Shown: positions 12,108-21,809 of the stretch, piece by piece
Layout: every line of letters begins with the position of its first letter
Position numbering within the stretch: the stretch's first letter is position 1
Assembly (NCBI RefSeq): GCF_040869045.1
Contig: NC_090319.1
Location: forward strand, 231,501,832 to 231,565,831
Source: Eurosta solidaginis
Lineage: Eukaryota; Arthropoda; Insecta; Diptera; Tephritidae
Direction: 5' to 3'
DNA: 64,000 nucleotides
Translations under genes and position numbers: made by a program
Notes under the pieces: generated by a model
What the model was told of the DNA's origin: nothing
The model's input: the letters and a program-made list of their open reading frames with translations, nothing else
Databases searched by the model: none

Positions 12108-12490
12108 CAGATTTAAAACGGGTCAGCCCCCTTTATGTGCCATATGTTATAGAATAACTCCGTTCTCATTGCAAATATAGAAGATATCTAGAACCCAGCT
12201 TAATTGCTGCGTTGACAGGTGCACATTTTCTTCTTTCTTCCTACAGCTCGAACTTCCTACATCTGCTGTCACTGACGAAGTCTAACTTATAATTATTGGA
12301 TGCCAGAAGCATGGTCTAGGATGTTTAGTGAGGTTATATTAATCGTTACCGAGATGGTGGGACAAGTACCTTAATGGTGCCTTGTTACCGGAATGTACCC
12401 GATATATGTCCGGCAATGGACCATCATCATCGATAACACTCCCAAAAACCTTCGGGGAGTGTCTTTATCGTTGAAACAACAACAACCACA
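12108..12490 (-). repeat. Fragment of a dispersed non-LTR-related repeat
   Basis: On the minus strand a (TTG)n-like start at 12490 leads into a hairpin-rich block (CTCCCCGAAGG...GGGAGTG). A degraded SDSRCRKFEL near 12260 corresponds to SDSRCRKCGLEEET of the remnant at 21290-21780. I recognise it as a common fly repeat but cannot name the family. Confidence 0.4.
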
Positions 12491-12944
12491 AAAACCTTTC
12501 CTGCTTGATGCATCACATACAACTCATGTCTATTTTTGATTTCTTCGCTGATCAGATACCCAATTGATAGGTAACAGATTTATCAGATTCTTATCAGATA
12601 CACAGCTGATAGGTAACAGATTTTTTTGATCGCTTGTTTAAAATCATGTTAAATAATCATATGACTGCATTAGCAAATCTTGCTAAGACAATGAAAGTAC
12701 TAAGAAAAACTAAAAAGAATATTTTGATAGTGCTGAAAATTTACAGCCACCGATTGAACTGATTAATTATCTGAAGCCGCCAATACATTACAATTATGGG
12801 CAGAAAGAAAAATACAATACAGTAATATGTGATCAATTATGTTTAAAATTTTTATTTAATAAAAATAAATTATATAAAATATAAATTGTTTATTATTATT
12901 TTTTTCTTAAATGTATTACAGTAAATTACTACTATAAGGTTTCG
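12491..12944. other. Unassigned centre of the palindrome
   Basis: Contains a short imperfect duplication (TGATAGGTAACAGATTT at about 12565 and 12608) and AT-rich DNA. There is no recognisable coding sequence. It could be the remaining interior of the Polinton-like element, but nothing visible proves it. Confidence 0.4.
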
Positions 12945-15900
12945 AAATGCCCATAAGCATAAGTATCAATATGATTTTGTCGTACAATTCGCTTATCATC
13001 CATATTGCTTAGAGCTACTTTATAAATATTTTGTGTATAAACCGTATGTAATTTAGATCATAATGTATACATTGATGCATTATACAATTTATTTTCCAAC
13101 AGACATTTTCTAAAATCACTAAAACTCAGTGTAGAAGTTACACACTTTTTTATTCCCTTAGTTGTTTTAGTTTCATTTATGTCTTTATCAATTTTAAATG
13201 AATACATTTTTGCTCCTCAACCTATAAACACTTTTATTAACTTCCCATTACATTCATCCTTCATCATACCTAAAACCTTCTTATTCAACTGAGGAAAATT
13301 TAAAATATTTTCCTTTGGATATGAGGATGTATCTAAAAATTTTGAAATATCATCACGAATATCATTTTAAAAGTCATCAGTTTGAATATCATATATGAAT
13401 GAATCAGTACCCATATACTTCAAAGCAATATTATTTTTATATTTCTCTTTGATATAATCATAATTAAAACTACACATTTTAAATTTAGAAAGTTCTGATA
13501 CGGTAAAACCAATATGCATCGGTTTATTATACAGAGTTGACACTTGTTTCAATTGAATCGCTATTAAATTATTAGAAAATTTGCTTAGACTATGGAAATT
13601 TGGTTTTGCTATTAAGGCCCTAGCACCTAATTTTTTCCTACCTTTTCCCCCAATACTAGTATTTTCCCAATCTTGTACTAATTTAACATCTACTCTTTTA
13701 TCTACATTTTCCATAGTTTTCCCATACACAGCATTATTCAGTAATTTAAAGAAATTTTCCTCAAACTTATTTGCTGCTAATGTTCTATGATAATTAGTTA
13801 AATTAATATATTTTTTAAGCCAATCTGATTGATTAACTTGTAGAATTCTATGAATTGTCTTTAAAACAAGTCCATGTTTAATACATTGTTGTAAATTTCT
13901 ATAATGAATAATATATTTTATTTTGTTTCTCAAATCACCAATCAACTTTGAGTTTTTCATTGAGCCAACTTTTTTATTTTCAAAACAAAATGGTAAATCA
14001 TTATGAATATTGTGAGTGGTTATGGGATAATCTAAATCTACTTCTAATATATATCCGACTAAAGAATCTTCTGGTATGCTAAAAACGTCAAACTCCTCTG
14101 CGTTTTTAATCCATTCAAAATTATTATGAGGGAGATATTGTGACATGGCACAACCATATAAATTATTATCATCTGAATAAATTATATAATTTGAAGCCAT
14201 AGTCTCTTGGTAATCACTTAAATATTTATTGTTAGCAACTGAACGCCGTTTGCAACATTGAACAATCCCGCCCCTAATACCCGACATTATAAAATTATCA
14301 GTAAACAATTCTAATTCTGCTCTAGTTATTTTGAGCATTGCGTCCCAAGATAATCCTGGAAATGTATAATATTGACAAGGGTCTAGTCGATAAATTCCTT
14401 TACATAATTTTCAAAAATGTCACTGGGGAGTAGCACATCTACTTTTAGATATAATAATTAATAATTTAATAAATTGGAACAATTAAATGTTGTCCAAACA
14501 TTTTGTGCGTGCTGATAATCATCGATACTACACGATTCATTTGATAATATTGGAATAAAATTTGATATCTGATATTCTAAATTACATTTATTATGTGCTG
14601 GACCTCTATATTCACCAGTTAAATGGCAATAGTCTGTTACCCTATCATTTAATAAAAGTTCCATTCCACAAATATGGCAAAATATATTCTCGTTTTAACG
14701 TCTAAGTTGGTTGGCAGTTAGTGGATGCATTCTAACTATTTTACTCAAATATAGGTGGTAAATATCTAAAACATCATCGAAAATACTTTTAAAAAAATGT
14801 CTTGGAGCTTCAAGACCGCTATATATTTTTAAACGATTCAGTTGGTTATTATATGAGCACTTAATAAAATAACAATAGGCATAAGGAATATGTTCTTGTA
14901 CACATTGAGTCCTACTAGAATTTTGAATATCTATTGGTTTTAGAATACATTCGAAATCTGCATATATAGTAAATGGTACATCTAATTGTTTTTTGAAATT
15001 TTCAAATTTTAGCATTCTTTTCTAAGGTGTACGCATGCGTGTTACAATTTTTCTACAATGCTTTTTATGGGTTAGTAATTTTTCTTCCTTATCAAAATAT
15101 ATTAGACATGCATTGCAAAAATAAAATTTATGCTCATGGCTTTTAACTTGATTCATCATTAATCTACTTAAATTTTTTATCCAAACATAACGGCTTTCAT
15201 TGAAATGATCACTGTATAAAGAAATAAGATTAATGTGATGTGATTTTTCTTCTTTTGTTAAATAATAGGGTCCTACTACCAAATTGTCTTCTATACCAAA
15301 CACATTTACACTAATATCTGGATTATATGATTAAAATATTTCAATATCTTTTATTTGTAATGGGAAACTTAAATTTTCAAAATTGACTACATTATTATTA
15401 ATTAAAATTATAATGGAATCTTGGATATTTCTAATGTGATATGAAGAACACCTTTGTCCATGTGTTGAGGGTTGGTAAAGAGATGAAATTATGGCCCACT
15501 TAAAGCAATATATATCATTGTTAACAATACTAATACAAGCTTTTTTATCTGCTATTACTTTTGGTAGTGGTATATGTAATGAGCTTCTAATTGGTTGGTA
15601 TTTATTTATTTTTGCTTCTAGATGGATAATTTCACTTAGACTCCAACCACTATCTCGCTCTAGAAATGTTTTCATTTTTTCAATCAATTTACTAAACTTT
15701 CCCTTAATTATTTCACCAAAATTATTGTTCTCCATAAATGCTTCAGTCATTAATGTTTGGTGTGACATTATAGCGAATTCTTCAATATTTTCTTTTATTT
15801 GAATATATTTACAAAATAACTCAAAGTTAAATTTGATGCTTTCAAGCTTTTCTATAGATTTCTGTAAAAGTGCAGATAATTCGTTAAAATGTTTTTCAAA

Positions 15901-16191
15901 AAAATGTTCAACAATTAAATAATTGGGTTGATCGGTTTCCAAAACATATGTCTCAATACGATTATCAAACATTATTAAACATAGCGTTAATACATTTAAC
16001 ATTACATATACATTACATTATGCATATGTATTTGTTCTCAAGTGTGCTGACCATAAATTTTGTTCCACTTGAATTTTACATTGCTCGCAAAAAATGGGGG
16101 CTTTTTTTATAACCTGATGTTTCACTGTATTATGTCTAACTAAACTCCTCTTCCGAGTATATATATTTTCACAAGAACTACACGGATACAT
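12945..16191 (-). pseudogene. Family-B DNA polymerase, right-arm copy
   Basis: The better-preserved polymerase copy. From ATG 16191 it encodes a C2H2 finger (YPCSSCENIYTRKRSLVRH), a second Cys pair (FCEQCKIQVEQ), then after an in-frame stop near 16020 the helical N-terminal domain (15331-16002). The zinc/exonuclease I part (14695-15303) and the endonuclease VII-like insert (14690-14560) follow. A long frame at 13367-14338 carries motif A (YSDDNNLYGCAMS), motif B (LLNNAVYGKTMEN) and motif C (KYMGTDSFIYD). Motif C normally reads YxDTDS, so its first Asp is Gly here. The C-terminus continues to about 12945 (NHIDTYAYGHF) with three in-frame stops, the first at 13367-13369. A deletion near 14555 removes exonuclease motif II. 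Confidence 0.88.
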
Positions 16192-16551
16192 TTTTATTTT
16201 TTTATTAATTAGTTTTTTTCGAGCTTTTTTCCTTTGAAATTGCTTTTAAATCCTTAAGAGCTTGATTCATAATGTGGAATATGCCTACAATAAGCCACGG
16301 TGTTAAAGAAGTAGCGATGTATAAGTATTAAAGTTTATTACTGTTTACTAGAAGTGATCCTGGTTAAACACGGCTGAAAATCCTTATAAATGTTTATCCG
16401 TGAAATAAGATGAGTGCTGAGCTGCTCTAAACAATTTACTACATTTTTTTTTTACCGAAAAGATGTCCAATTTATATGCATTGAGCCAAGTAGCCCTTAT
16501 CTAAATGTATGTATATGGATGGGTGTTTCTGTGTCGGTATGCAGTTTGTTG

Positions 16552-16582
<31 letters not shown>

Positions 16583-16814
16583 ATGCCGTCATGTTTACGG
16601 TTAAGCTCTGCTAAAAGTAAAAAGCTCTAAGCTTTTTCTTATACATCAACCGGAAGATCAGCAGATGCAAAAAGCTCCAAGCTTAAGAACGTATGCGCCT
16701 AAAAGTAGGCAACGAAATTGTTTGTGCTATATATATGTGTGTCGGTGTGTCTATACTTTTCCTTGCACCATTTTTTCCATACAAAATTGGTCCAGAACCG
16801 CCATTTCCCTACTA
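13438..16814 (-). repeat. Right arm of the PolB palindrome
   Basis: Reverse complement of 5778-9446. It keeps the upstream zinc-finger segment lost from the left arm but lacks about 400 bases around exonuclease motif II. Both arms retain a (TA)n run upstream of the gene. Confidence 0.85.
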
Positions 16815-16983
16815 CTCCCCTCTTACATGAGCTGGATATTCGTTCGGTACCCTTCTTCTGGGTAATAGGGGGGTTAAGTCCATCTTACTCAGAAGAAATG
16901 ATGATCAAAACGGCAGGGCTTCTAAATATGCCGGGGGAAGTACGTGTCGGCAGAACCGACCTTGTATCCGACCCCAGCCGACC

Positions 16984-17016
16984 CACAGTGTTTCGTGTAG
17001 AACAAGCTAGCTGGAC
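16984..17016 (+). repeat. Transib left terminal inverted repeat
   Basis: 33 bases starting with the heptamer CACAGTG. Identical to the complement of 20649-20681, after which the two ends diverge (ACAAAA versus TAAATTA). Confidence 0.9.
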
Positions 17017-18089
17017 AAAAACAAAGTTCTTATTCCAAAAAAAGTGTAATGAGAAATGAAAGAAAACAAACAAAATAACGGGATTTGTGTTTTTTTTTTT
17101 GATATTTTTGCTCATTTATATTGAGTAATTGAAGTAAGAAGGCAGCAGTGGCCGTAAAGAGCATTGATTAATTTGCAAAATTATTGTTGAATTTTAAGCT
17201 TCATATTTCTTTTAAGTGAGCAACTTTATATAATTTTTTTTATGGATTTTAAGCACGAAGGTAAGTAAAATTTTTTAATGGTAATTCTTTCGCAATTAAA
17301 GTATTTTCAATATATTTAACATTCCGTTATTTAGAAGAAAAGGTATTTTTTCTCTATATTTTTAACTTTAGGGACAAAAAAGTTACATACATCCGCGGAC
17401 ATCCGGGCTAAATTTTACATATGTTATAGTCGGAAGTATTCTCTAATAGCAGAAAGAAAAAACCATTGCGAATTCTTTGCACATCTATTTTTAATTTTTT
17501 TTTTGTAGATTTAGTTATCTCTACATATAAAATAGGATGTATGTACGTACCAGCTCCGACGAGATATTTGAACCTTTAAAGCTGATCTACAAACAGCAAA
17601 ACCGATTCCCAGGTACAGGAAACAAACACGTAGCCATAAAACACACAAAAATAAACGCGCAAGGTCAACAAGAGCACACCAAATGCAAAAAGGCGAAGAT
17701 CACTGACTTCAACCTGCCACAACCTACTGCACCAGTCAATAAGGCATAAAACAGGTACATACAAAGCAATCCTAATGCAGATATAACCACACAGGAACGC
17801 TACACAAAGCAACCCCATTTGGTAGCATCTACGACAATACCTGAATGTAATATAAATACTGCACCACTGATAACAAATCAGAACGATCAACGACACTTAA
17901 GATGGCAGCACAACAATCATCAACTATTCACCCTGTCGGAAAATCAACAAAACAAAGCAGTTTAGTTATAACCGTACCAAGAACGGAGTTTTTTGACATT
18001 TGGGTTCAACATTCGAAGGAAACCAGATATTTTTATTTTATTTTTATATTTAAAGTTTAAGCTTACAAATATCGGCATATTCGTCGAAG
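17017..18089 (+). other. 5' part of Transib; possible small exons
   Basis: ATGGATTTTAAGCACGAAG followed by GTAAGT at about 17241-17265 looks like a short first exon with a good donor. A pyrimidine-rich acceptor (TTTTTAACTTTAG) occurs near 17372, before a 35-codon open stretch. A second acceptor-like TTTTTTGTAG lies at 17510, ahead of an open frame at 17537-17749. These could be the transposase leader exons, but I cannot confirm homology. Confidence 0.3.
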
Positions 18090-18830
18090 CTGGATCAAAA
18101 GTGGAGCACTTCTGGAAGACATAAGGAGCGATTTTTGAATAAAAACTCGGAGTGGCTTTCGGGTCCAGACTTCACATTAACAATACCGGTGGATTCAAAA
18201 TTGCCATCAGACCAACCAACCACTTTTTCAGGTAACCCCGGCCCCGGAAGACGAGAGAAGGACTTTGTTAGCTGCAGTGAAAAAACCAAACGGCGGCGAG
18301 TGGATGACCTCTTGCAATCTAGAAGTCCTTGTGAGGTACTTTATGCGGCAGAAGTATCAAAGCGTATGTCCGGCAACAGAAATGTTGCTAACATTATAAA
18401 AATATCACAGGAAACCACTCAAATATCCGGCAAAAAGATGACATGTTAGACAGATGCACTATGCTTGAGCAATGTAGAAGCTTTAGCATACTACGTAGAT
18501 AGCAAGTCGACGACTCAAACTTGGAACTAGACTTGGACGTAGAGCATGAAGGCAGGCCATAAGGTTTATCCACCATTTTATAGTCTAAGAAAAGCTAAGG
18601 CAGAATGCTATCCAAATGAAATTGATGTGGGTGAAACACGTGCGGAAATTTAAGTCCAGCCCGTATTAGATAAAACTGTTGAGCGTTTAGTTTTAGCAAA
18701 TCAAGAAGTTTTTGTTAGTTTATTACCTACAAACTTGACGTATACTTTAATCAGCAAGTGGGGTTGCGATGGAAGCTCTGGCCATAGCACATATAAGCAA
18801 AAGTTGACATTGTTATTATTATTATTGTAA
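18090..18830 (+). pseudogene. Transib transposase, N-terminal half to first catalytic Asp
   Basis: Transposase of the RAG1/Transib superfamily would cut DNA at the CACAGTG ends. A single frame, open from about 18090 to TAA 18828, encodes HKERFLNKNSEWLSG, then GPGRREKDFVSCSEKTKRRR, then KVYPPFYSLRKAKAECYPNE, and near the end LISKWGCDGSSGHSTYKQK. The Asp at 18768-18770 in CDGSSGHS is the expected first member of the DDE triad (compare RAG1 CDGMGD). Four in-frame stops at 18447, 18528, 18540 and 18651 kill it. The downstream two thirds of the protein, with the other D and E, are absent. Motif assignment is from memory of the family. Confidence 0.7.
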
Positions 18831-19192
18831 TTCACTTTTACATTCCTGACTGGTACTATAAAATAATTTTGTAAAAATTGTAGTGCCAGGATAAATACTC
18901 AAACAAATACAAGATATGTATGTACATATGTACAGTCACTCACATAAATAAGTAGACACCCCTTTTTGGACAATTCTTACAATTTTCGCTTTCGCAAATT
19001 TATTTTAACTAATTTCCCATAAGAAAATTTGTCACGATCTATAACAAAAACTAAATTATATTTAAAAAATGTTTGAAAAATTCGACGAATTTTCATATTT
19101 TAACTAATTTCCCATAAAAAAGTCACGATCTATAACAAAAACTAAATTATATTTAAATTATATTTAACTTGAATTAAGCATGAAAGCAAATA

Positions 19193-19255
19193 CCAGCAGG
19201 ATGGCCTAGTGGTTAAAGGCTACTGCAGTTTCCCGGTGAAACCTTTGATAACATT
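19193..19255 (+). other. tRNA-like block, unit 1 (B box deleted)
   Basis: Carries the A-box-like TGGCCTAGTGGTTA at 19202, but a deletion joins TTTC directly to CCGGTGAAACC, removing the GGTTCGAATCC box present in the other units. Confidence 0.6.
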
Positions 19256-19618
19256 ACAAAATTGCCTGATGATGATTACGTTGGCGGTTTTCGAAATGGT
19301 CCATCGCAATATGCCAGTAAATTTTTCTTTCTTTTCAGTTTCTCTTAGAAAAAACATAATAATTGAAATTCAATTATTATAAGCCGGTGTTAAGCTCATG
19401 AATTCTTAAATATAAGTATAAACTGAACACATCATTAAACAAACATACATAAATATGTACAACTGAGCCCGAGCTGACAAAGCTTCTCATTCGCAACGAA
19501 GAAGAACTTTACAAAAACAAATCTACATGGCACACAAATCAATATAGAGACAGAATGTCTCAATTGTGTTGTTAGTGTAGAAATGAGAAAACCTGAATTA
19601 AGCATGAAAACAAATACC

Positions 19619-19692
19619 AGCAGGATGGCCTAGTGGTTAAAGGCTACTGCAGTTTCACCATGTGATTCACGGTTCGAATCCCGGTGAAACCT
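19619..19692 (+). other. tRNA-like block with pol III A and B boxes, unit 2
   Basis: A box TGGCCTAGTGGT starts at 19626 (11 of 12 matches to TRGCNNAGYNGG). B box GGTTCGAATCC starts at 19671, a perfect match. The 45-base spacing is that of a tRNA gene. However, the 5' heptamer AGCAGGA has no partner downstream and the T stem is broken. Instead GTTTCACC and GGTGAAAC form an 8-bp stem. This is a tRNA-derived sequence, as in SINEs, not a working tRNA. Confidence 0.75.
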
Positions 19693-20085
19693 ATGATAAC
19701 ATTACAAAATTGCCTGATGATGATTACGTTGGCGGTTTTCGAAATGGTCCATCGCAATATGCCAGTAAATGTTTCTTTCTTTTCAGTTTCTCTTAGAAAA
19801 AACATAATAATTGAAATTCAATTATATAATTGAAATTCAATTATTATAAGCCGGTATTAAGCTCATGAATTCTGAAATATAAGTATAAACTGAACACACC
19901 ATTAAACAAACATACATAAATATGTACAACTGAGCCCGAGTTGACAAAGCTTCTCATTCGCAACGAAGAAGAACTTTACAAAAACAAATCTACATGGCAC
20001 ACAAATCAATATAGAGACAGAATGTCTCAATTGTGTTGTTAGTGTAGAAATGAGAAAACCTGAATTAAGCATGAAAACAAATACC

Positions 20086-20158
20086 AGCAGGATGGCCTAG
20101 TGGTTAAAGGCTACTGCAGTTTCACCATGTGATTCACGGTTCGAATCCCGGTGAAACC
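20086..20158 (+). other. tRNA-like block with pol III A and B boxes, unit 3
   Basis: Same as unit 2: A box at 20093, B box GGTTCGAATCC at 20138, 45 bases apart. Confidence 0.75.
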
Positions 20159-20648
20159 TTTGATAACATTACAAAATTGCCTGATGATGATTACGTTGGC
20201 GGTTTTCGAAATGGTCTATCGCAATATGTCAGTAAATGTGTCTTTCTTTTCAGTTTCTCTTAGAAAAAACATAATAATTGAAATTCAGTTATTATAAGCC
20301 GGTGTTAAGCTCATGAATTCTTAAATATATTTAAAAAATGTTGGAAAAATTCGACGAATTTTCATAAAAAATTTAAATTTTTTTTCCGAATTTTTAGAAT
20401 TTTTTAGAGTATTGAGATTTGTAGTCCATTCAGTTTAAGTACAATAAAGTAATATTCTTAAGTCCTTTAAATTTTTTTGGATATATGTCACTTATTCACA
20501 CGAGTTACTGTATATGAAATAAGCAAATGTATGCATATGAAGTAAAATTTTGGAAAAAAATAAAAAAACAAGAACATATGGCTGAAAAAAATGACGTAAT
20601 TGTAATAAATGATTGCATATGAAACGGAAAATCTCATAAAATAATTTA

Positions 20649-20681
20649 GTCCAGCTAGCTTGTTCTACACGAAACACTGTG
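20649..20681 (-). repeat. Transib right terminal inverted repeat
   Basis: Perfect complement of the left repeat, followed directly by the duplicated target CGACC. Confidence 0.9.
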
Positions 20682-20712
20682 CGACCTAAAGGGAGTCCCT
20701 TTTAATATATAT

Positions 20713-21256
20713 TGTAACGAATTTAGTGCAATTTCTCTTATTTCCAACCCACTACTAACGTTCGAATAACTAAACTGTTGAATAAATAACTCCAATATTC
20801 AGTAAAGCAAAATGGCCTTTATTAAAGTACTTCACAATAACAATTCTACTTCTCGACAGATAGCGGGCTTAAATCAAACTGATCCTGATTCTCAGCTTTA
20901 CCTCCTTTTATACTCTGTGATTTCCTCGTTCGAATACTTCTATGTATTTCTATTTCTAGAATTTACTACTCGTTTTCCAGCTATAAATATCTCGGCTATA
21001 ACTACAGATGCACGATAAGTATAGCTTACCGCATAGCCCATGCGCGTGTATATGTGAGTGATACTTCCACAAATGATTGCCTACTTTTGGGAGTATCTCA
21101 TATATAGCATGTGTTTGTGCTGTTCTCTCCGCTGCTTGTATGGACATATGCGTAGACATAATGATTAATTTGTTTACGTACATACAAGTGTGGCAGCTTG
21201 CTTTATTGTTGTTGTGGCTTTATTTACTTAGTTTCGGATTAGTGATGTGAGTATCA
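20713..21256 (-). repeat. Probable solo LTR or LTR fragment (minus orientation)
   Basis: Begins TGTAACGAATTTAGTGC, so on the minus strand it ends in CGTTACA. It contains a minus-strand TATA box and initiator and has no internal gene next to it. The far edge (near 21256, where the minus strand would begin TGATACTCAC) is a guess; no target duplication was found. Confidence 0.45.
20874..20912 (-). promoter_or_regulatory. TATA box and initiator of the probable LTR
   Basis: On the minus strand TATAAAAGG (20904-20912) is followed about 30 bases later by TCAGTTTGA (20874-20882), the arthropod initiator consensus at normal spacing. Confidence 0.5.
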
Positions 21257-21289
21257 CTTAGTGTCACTAAGCCACCTAAGTTAGCTTAG

Positions 21290-21780
21290 GTTGAATTGGC
21301 CGGTCCATGAGGATCCCACATAGACTGAATAAGTCCGTAGTGTTACCAGAGGTTTGTTTTAACGACCAAACTGAAAAACCCTATCAAAAGCCATGACCTA
21401 TGTTATAAAATAACTCCGTCCTCTTGGCAAATACTAGAAGTTTCCTATGATTTAAGCCACTTGCTGCCTCTTGATATGACAGCTGTATCACTCCTAATAG
21501 CTAGAGTCTTAGCCTGGCAAGTGCAGGGCAAGAGCACAGAACGTGCTCGATCGTTTCCTCCTCCAGCCCGCACTTCCTACATCTGCTATCACTAACCATG
21601 CCTAATTTAAAGGCATGTTACGCCAGAAGGCCGTATCCCGTCAGAATACCCGTCATGAGTATACGTTCCCCTCTTTTTAATGATAGAAGCAACTTTTTTA
21701 GTCTAAGGTTGTAAGACTTGCATATAATCTTCGACACTTTATAGCCCCGCTCTTGAACCCACGCCATTCCACAAAAAATG
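21290..21780 (-). pseudogene. Non-LTR retrotransposon C-terminal zinc region
   Basis: On the minus strand, frames read KIICKSYNLRLKKLLLSL, LMTGILTGYGLLA and, after a stop, SDSRCRKCGLEEETIEH, VLCSCPALARLRL and FAKRTELFYNIG. The C-x2-C...H-x4-C arrangement after RT (and usually RNase H) is found at the end of several insect non-LTR families such as the I/R1/LOA groups. Stops and truncation on both sides make it a remnant. A related scrap lies at 12108-12490. Confidence 0.6.
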
Positions 21781-21809
21781 AAATTGCGTATTAATTTGCC
21801 ATACTCTAG

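Larger units (their letters stand above)
5778..16814. mobile_element. Polinton/Maverick-like palindromic element carrying two PolB genes
   Basis: An 11-kb unit bounded by inverted arms that begin AGTAGTAGGGAAATGGCGG at 5778 and end with its complement at about 16814. The same 6-mer CTCCCC sits at 5772-5777 and 16815-16820, matching the 6-bp duplication and 5'-AG start known for Polintons. The right boundary is ambiguous by two bases because the terminal CT could belong to either element or target. Each arm is about 3.4-3.7 kb and carries a decayed family-B DNA polymerase pointing inward. Polinton integrase, protease, packaging ATPase and capsid genes were not found; the centre is filled by a DINE-1-like insertion, a repeat fragment and unassigned DNA. 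Arms this long are unusual for Polintons, so a rearranged or palindromic derivative is likely. Confidence 0.6.
19171..20330 (+). repeat. Tandem array (424, 467 and about 269 bp) with tRNA-like units
   Basis: Units start at GAATTAAGCATGAAA: 19171, 19595 and 20062. Each contains a tRNA-like block, then TTGCCTGATGATGATTACG and TTTCGAAATGGTC. The first two units also carry a distal part with GAGCCCGAG and CACAAATCAATATAGAGAC. Unit 1 lost about 31 bases covering the B box; unit 2 gained a short duplication of TTGAAATTCAATTATA near 19807; unit 3 is truncated. The high similarity implies recent amplification after the founding element was mobile. Confidence 0.88.
18933..20510. mobile_element. Tc1/mariner-type TIR element nested in Transib
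   Basis: Left end CAGTCACTCACATAAATAAG; right end, on the complement, CAGTAACTCGTGTGAATAAG. Each is preceded or followed by TA (18931-18932 and 20511-20512). CAGT termini and TA target duplication are typical of Tc1/mariner elements. A second shared block (GAAAAATTCGACGAATTTTCAT) lies near 19076 and 20342. No transposase is encoded; the interior is a three-unit tandem array with tRNA-like sequences. It is therefore non-autonomous. Confidence 0.75.
16984..20681 (+). mobile_element. Transib (RAG1-related) DNA transposon, internally deleted
   Basis: Both ends carry a 33-bp perfect inverted repeat beginning CACAGTGTTTCGTGTAGAAC. A 5-bp direct repeat CGACC flanks it at 16979-16983 and 20682-20686. 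Transib elements are known for 5-bp, GC-rich target duplications and termini beginning CACAGTG or similar, the same heptamer as V(D)J recombination signals. Inside lies a transposase N-terminal half with the first catalytic motif. The rest of the transposase is missing and its place is taken by the Tc1/mariner-type element at 18933-20510. Confidence 0.8.

Noticed and set aside
19619..20158. Functional tRNA genes
   Set aside because: Promoter boxes are good but acceptor and T stems do not pair and no proper anticodon arm forms; better read as tRNA-derived repeats.
20713..20726. Pairing of the TGTAACGAA starts at 20713 and 59249 as the two LTRs of one element
   Set aside because: Sequences diverge after about nine bases and lie 38 kb apart; only a shared LTR-end signature.
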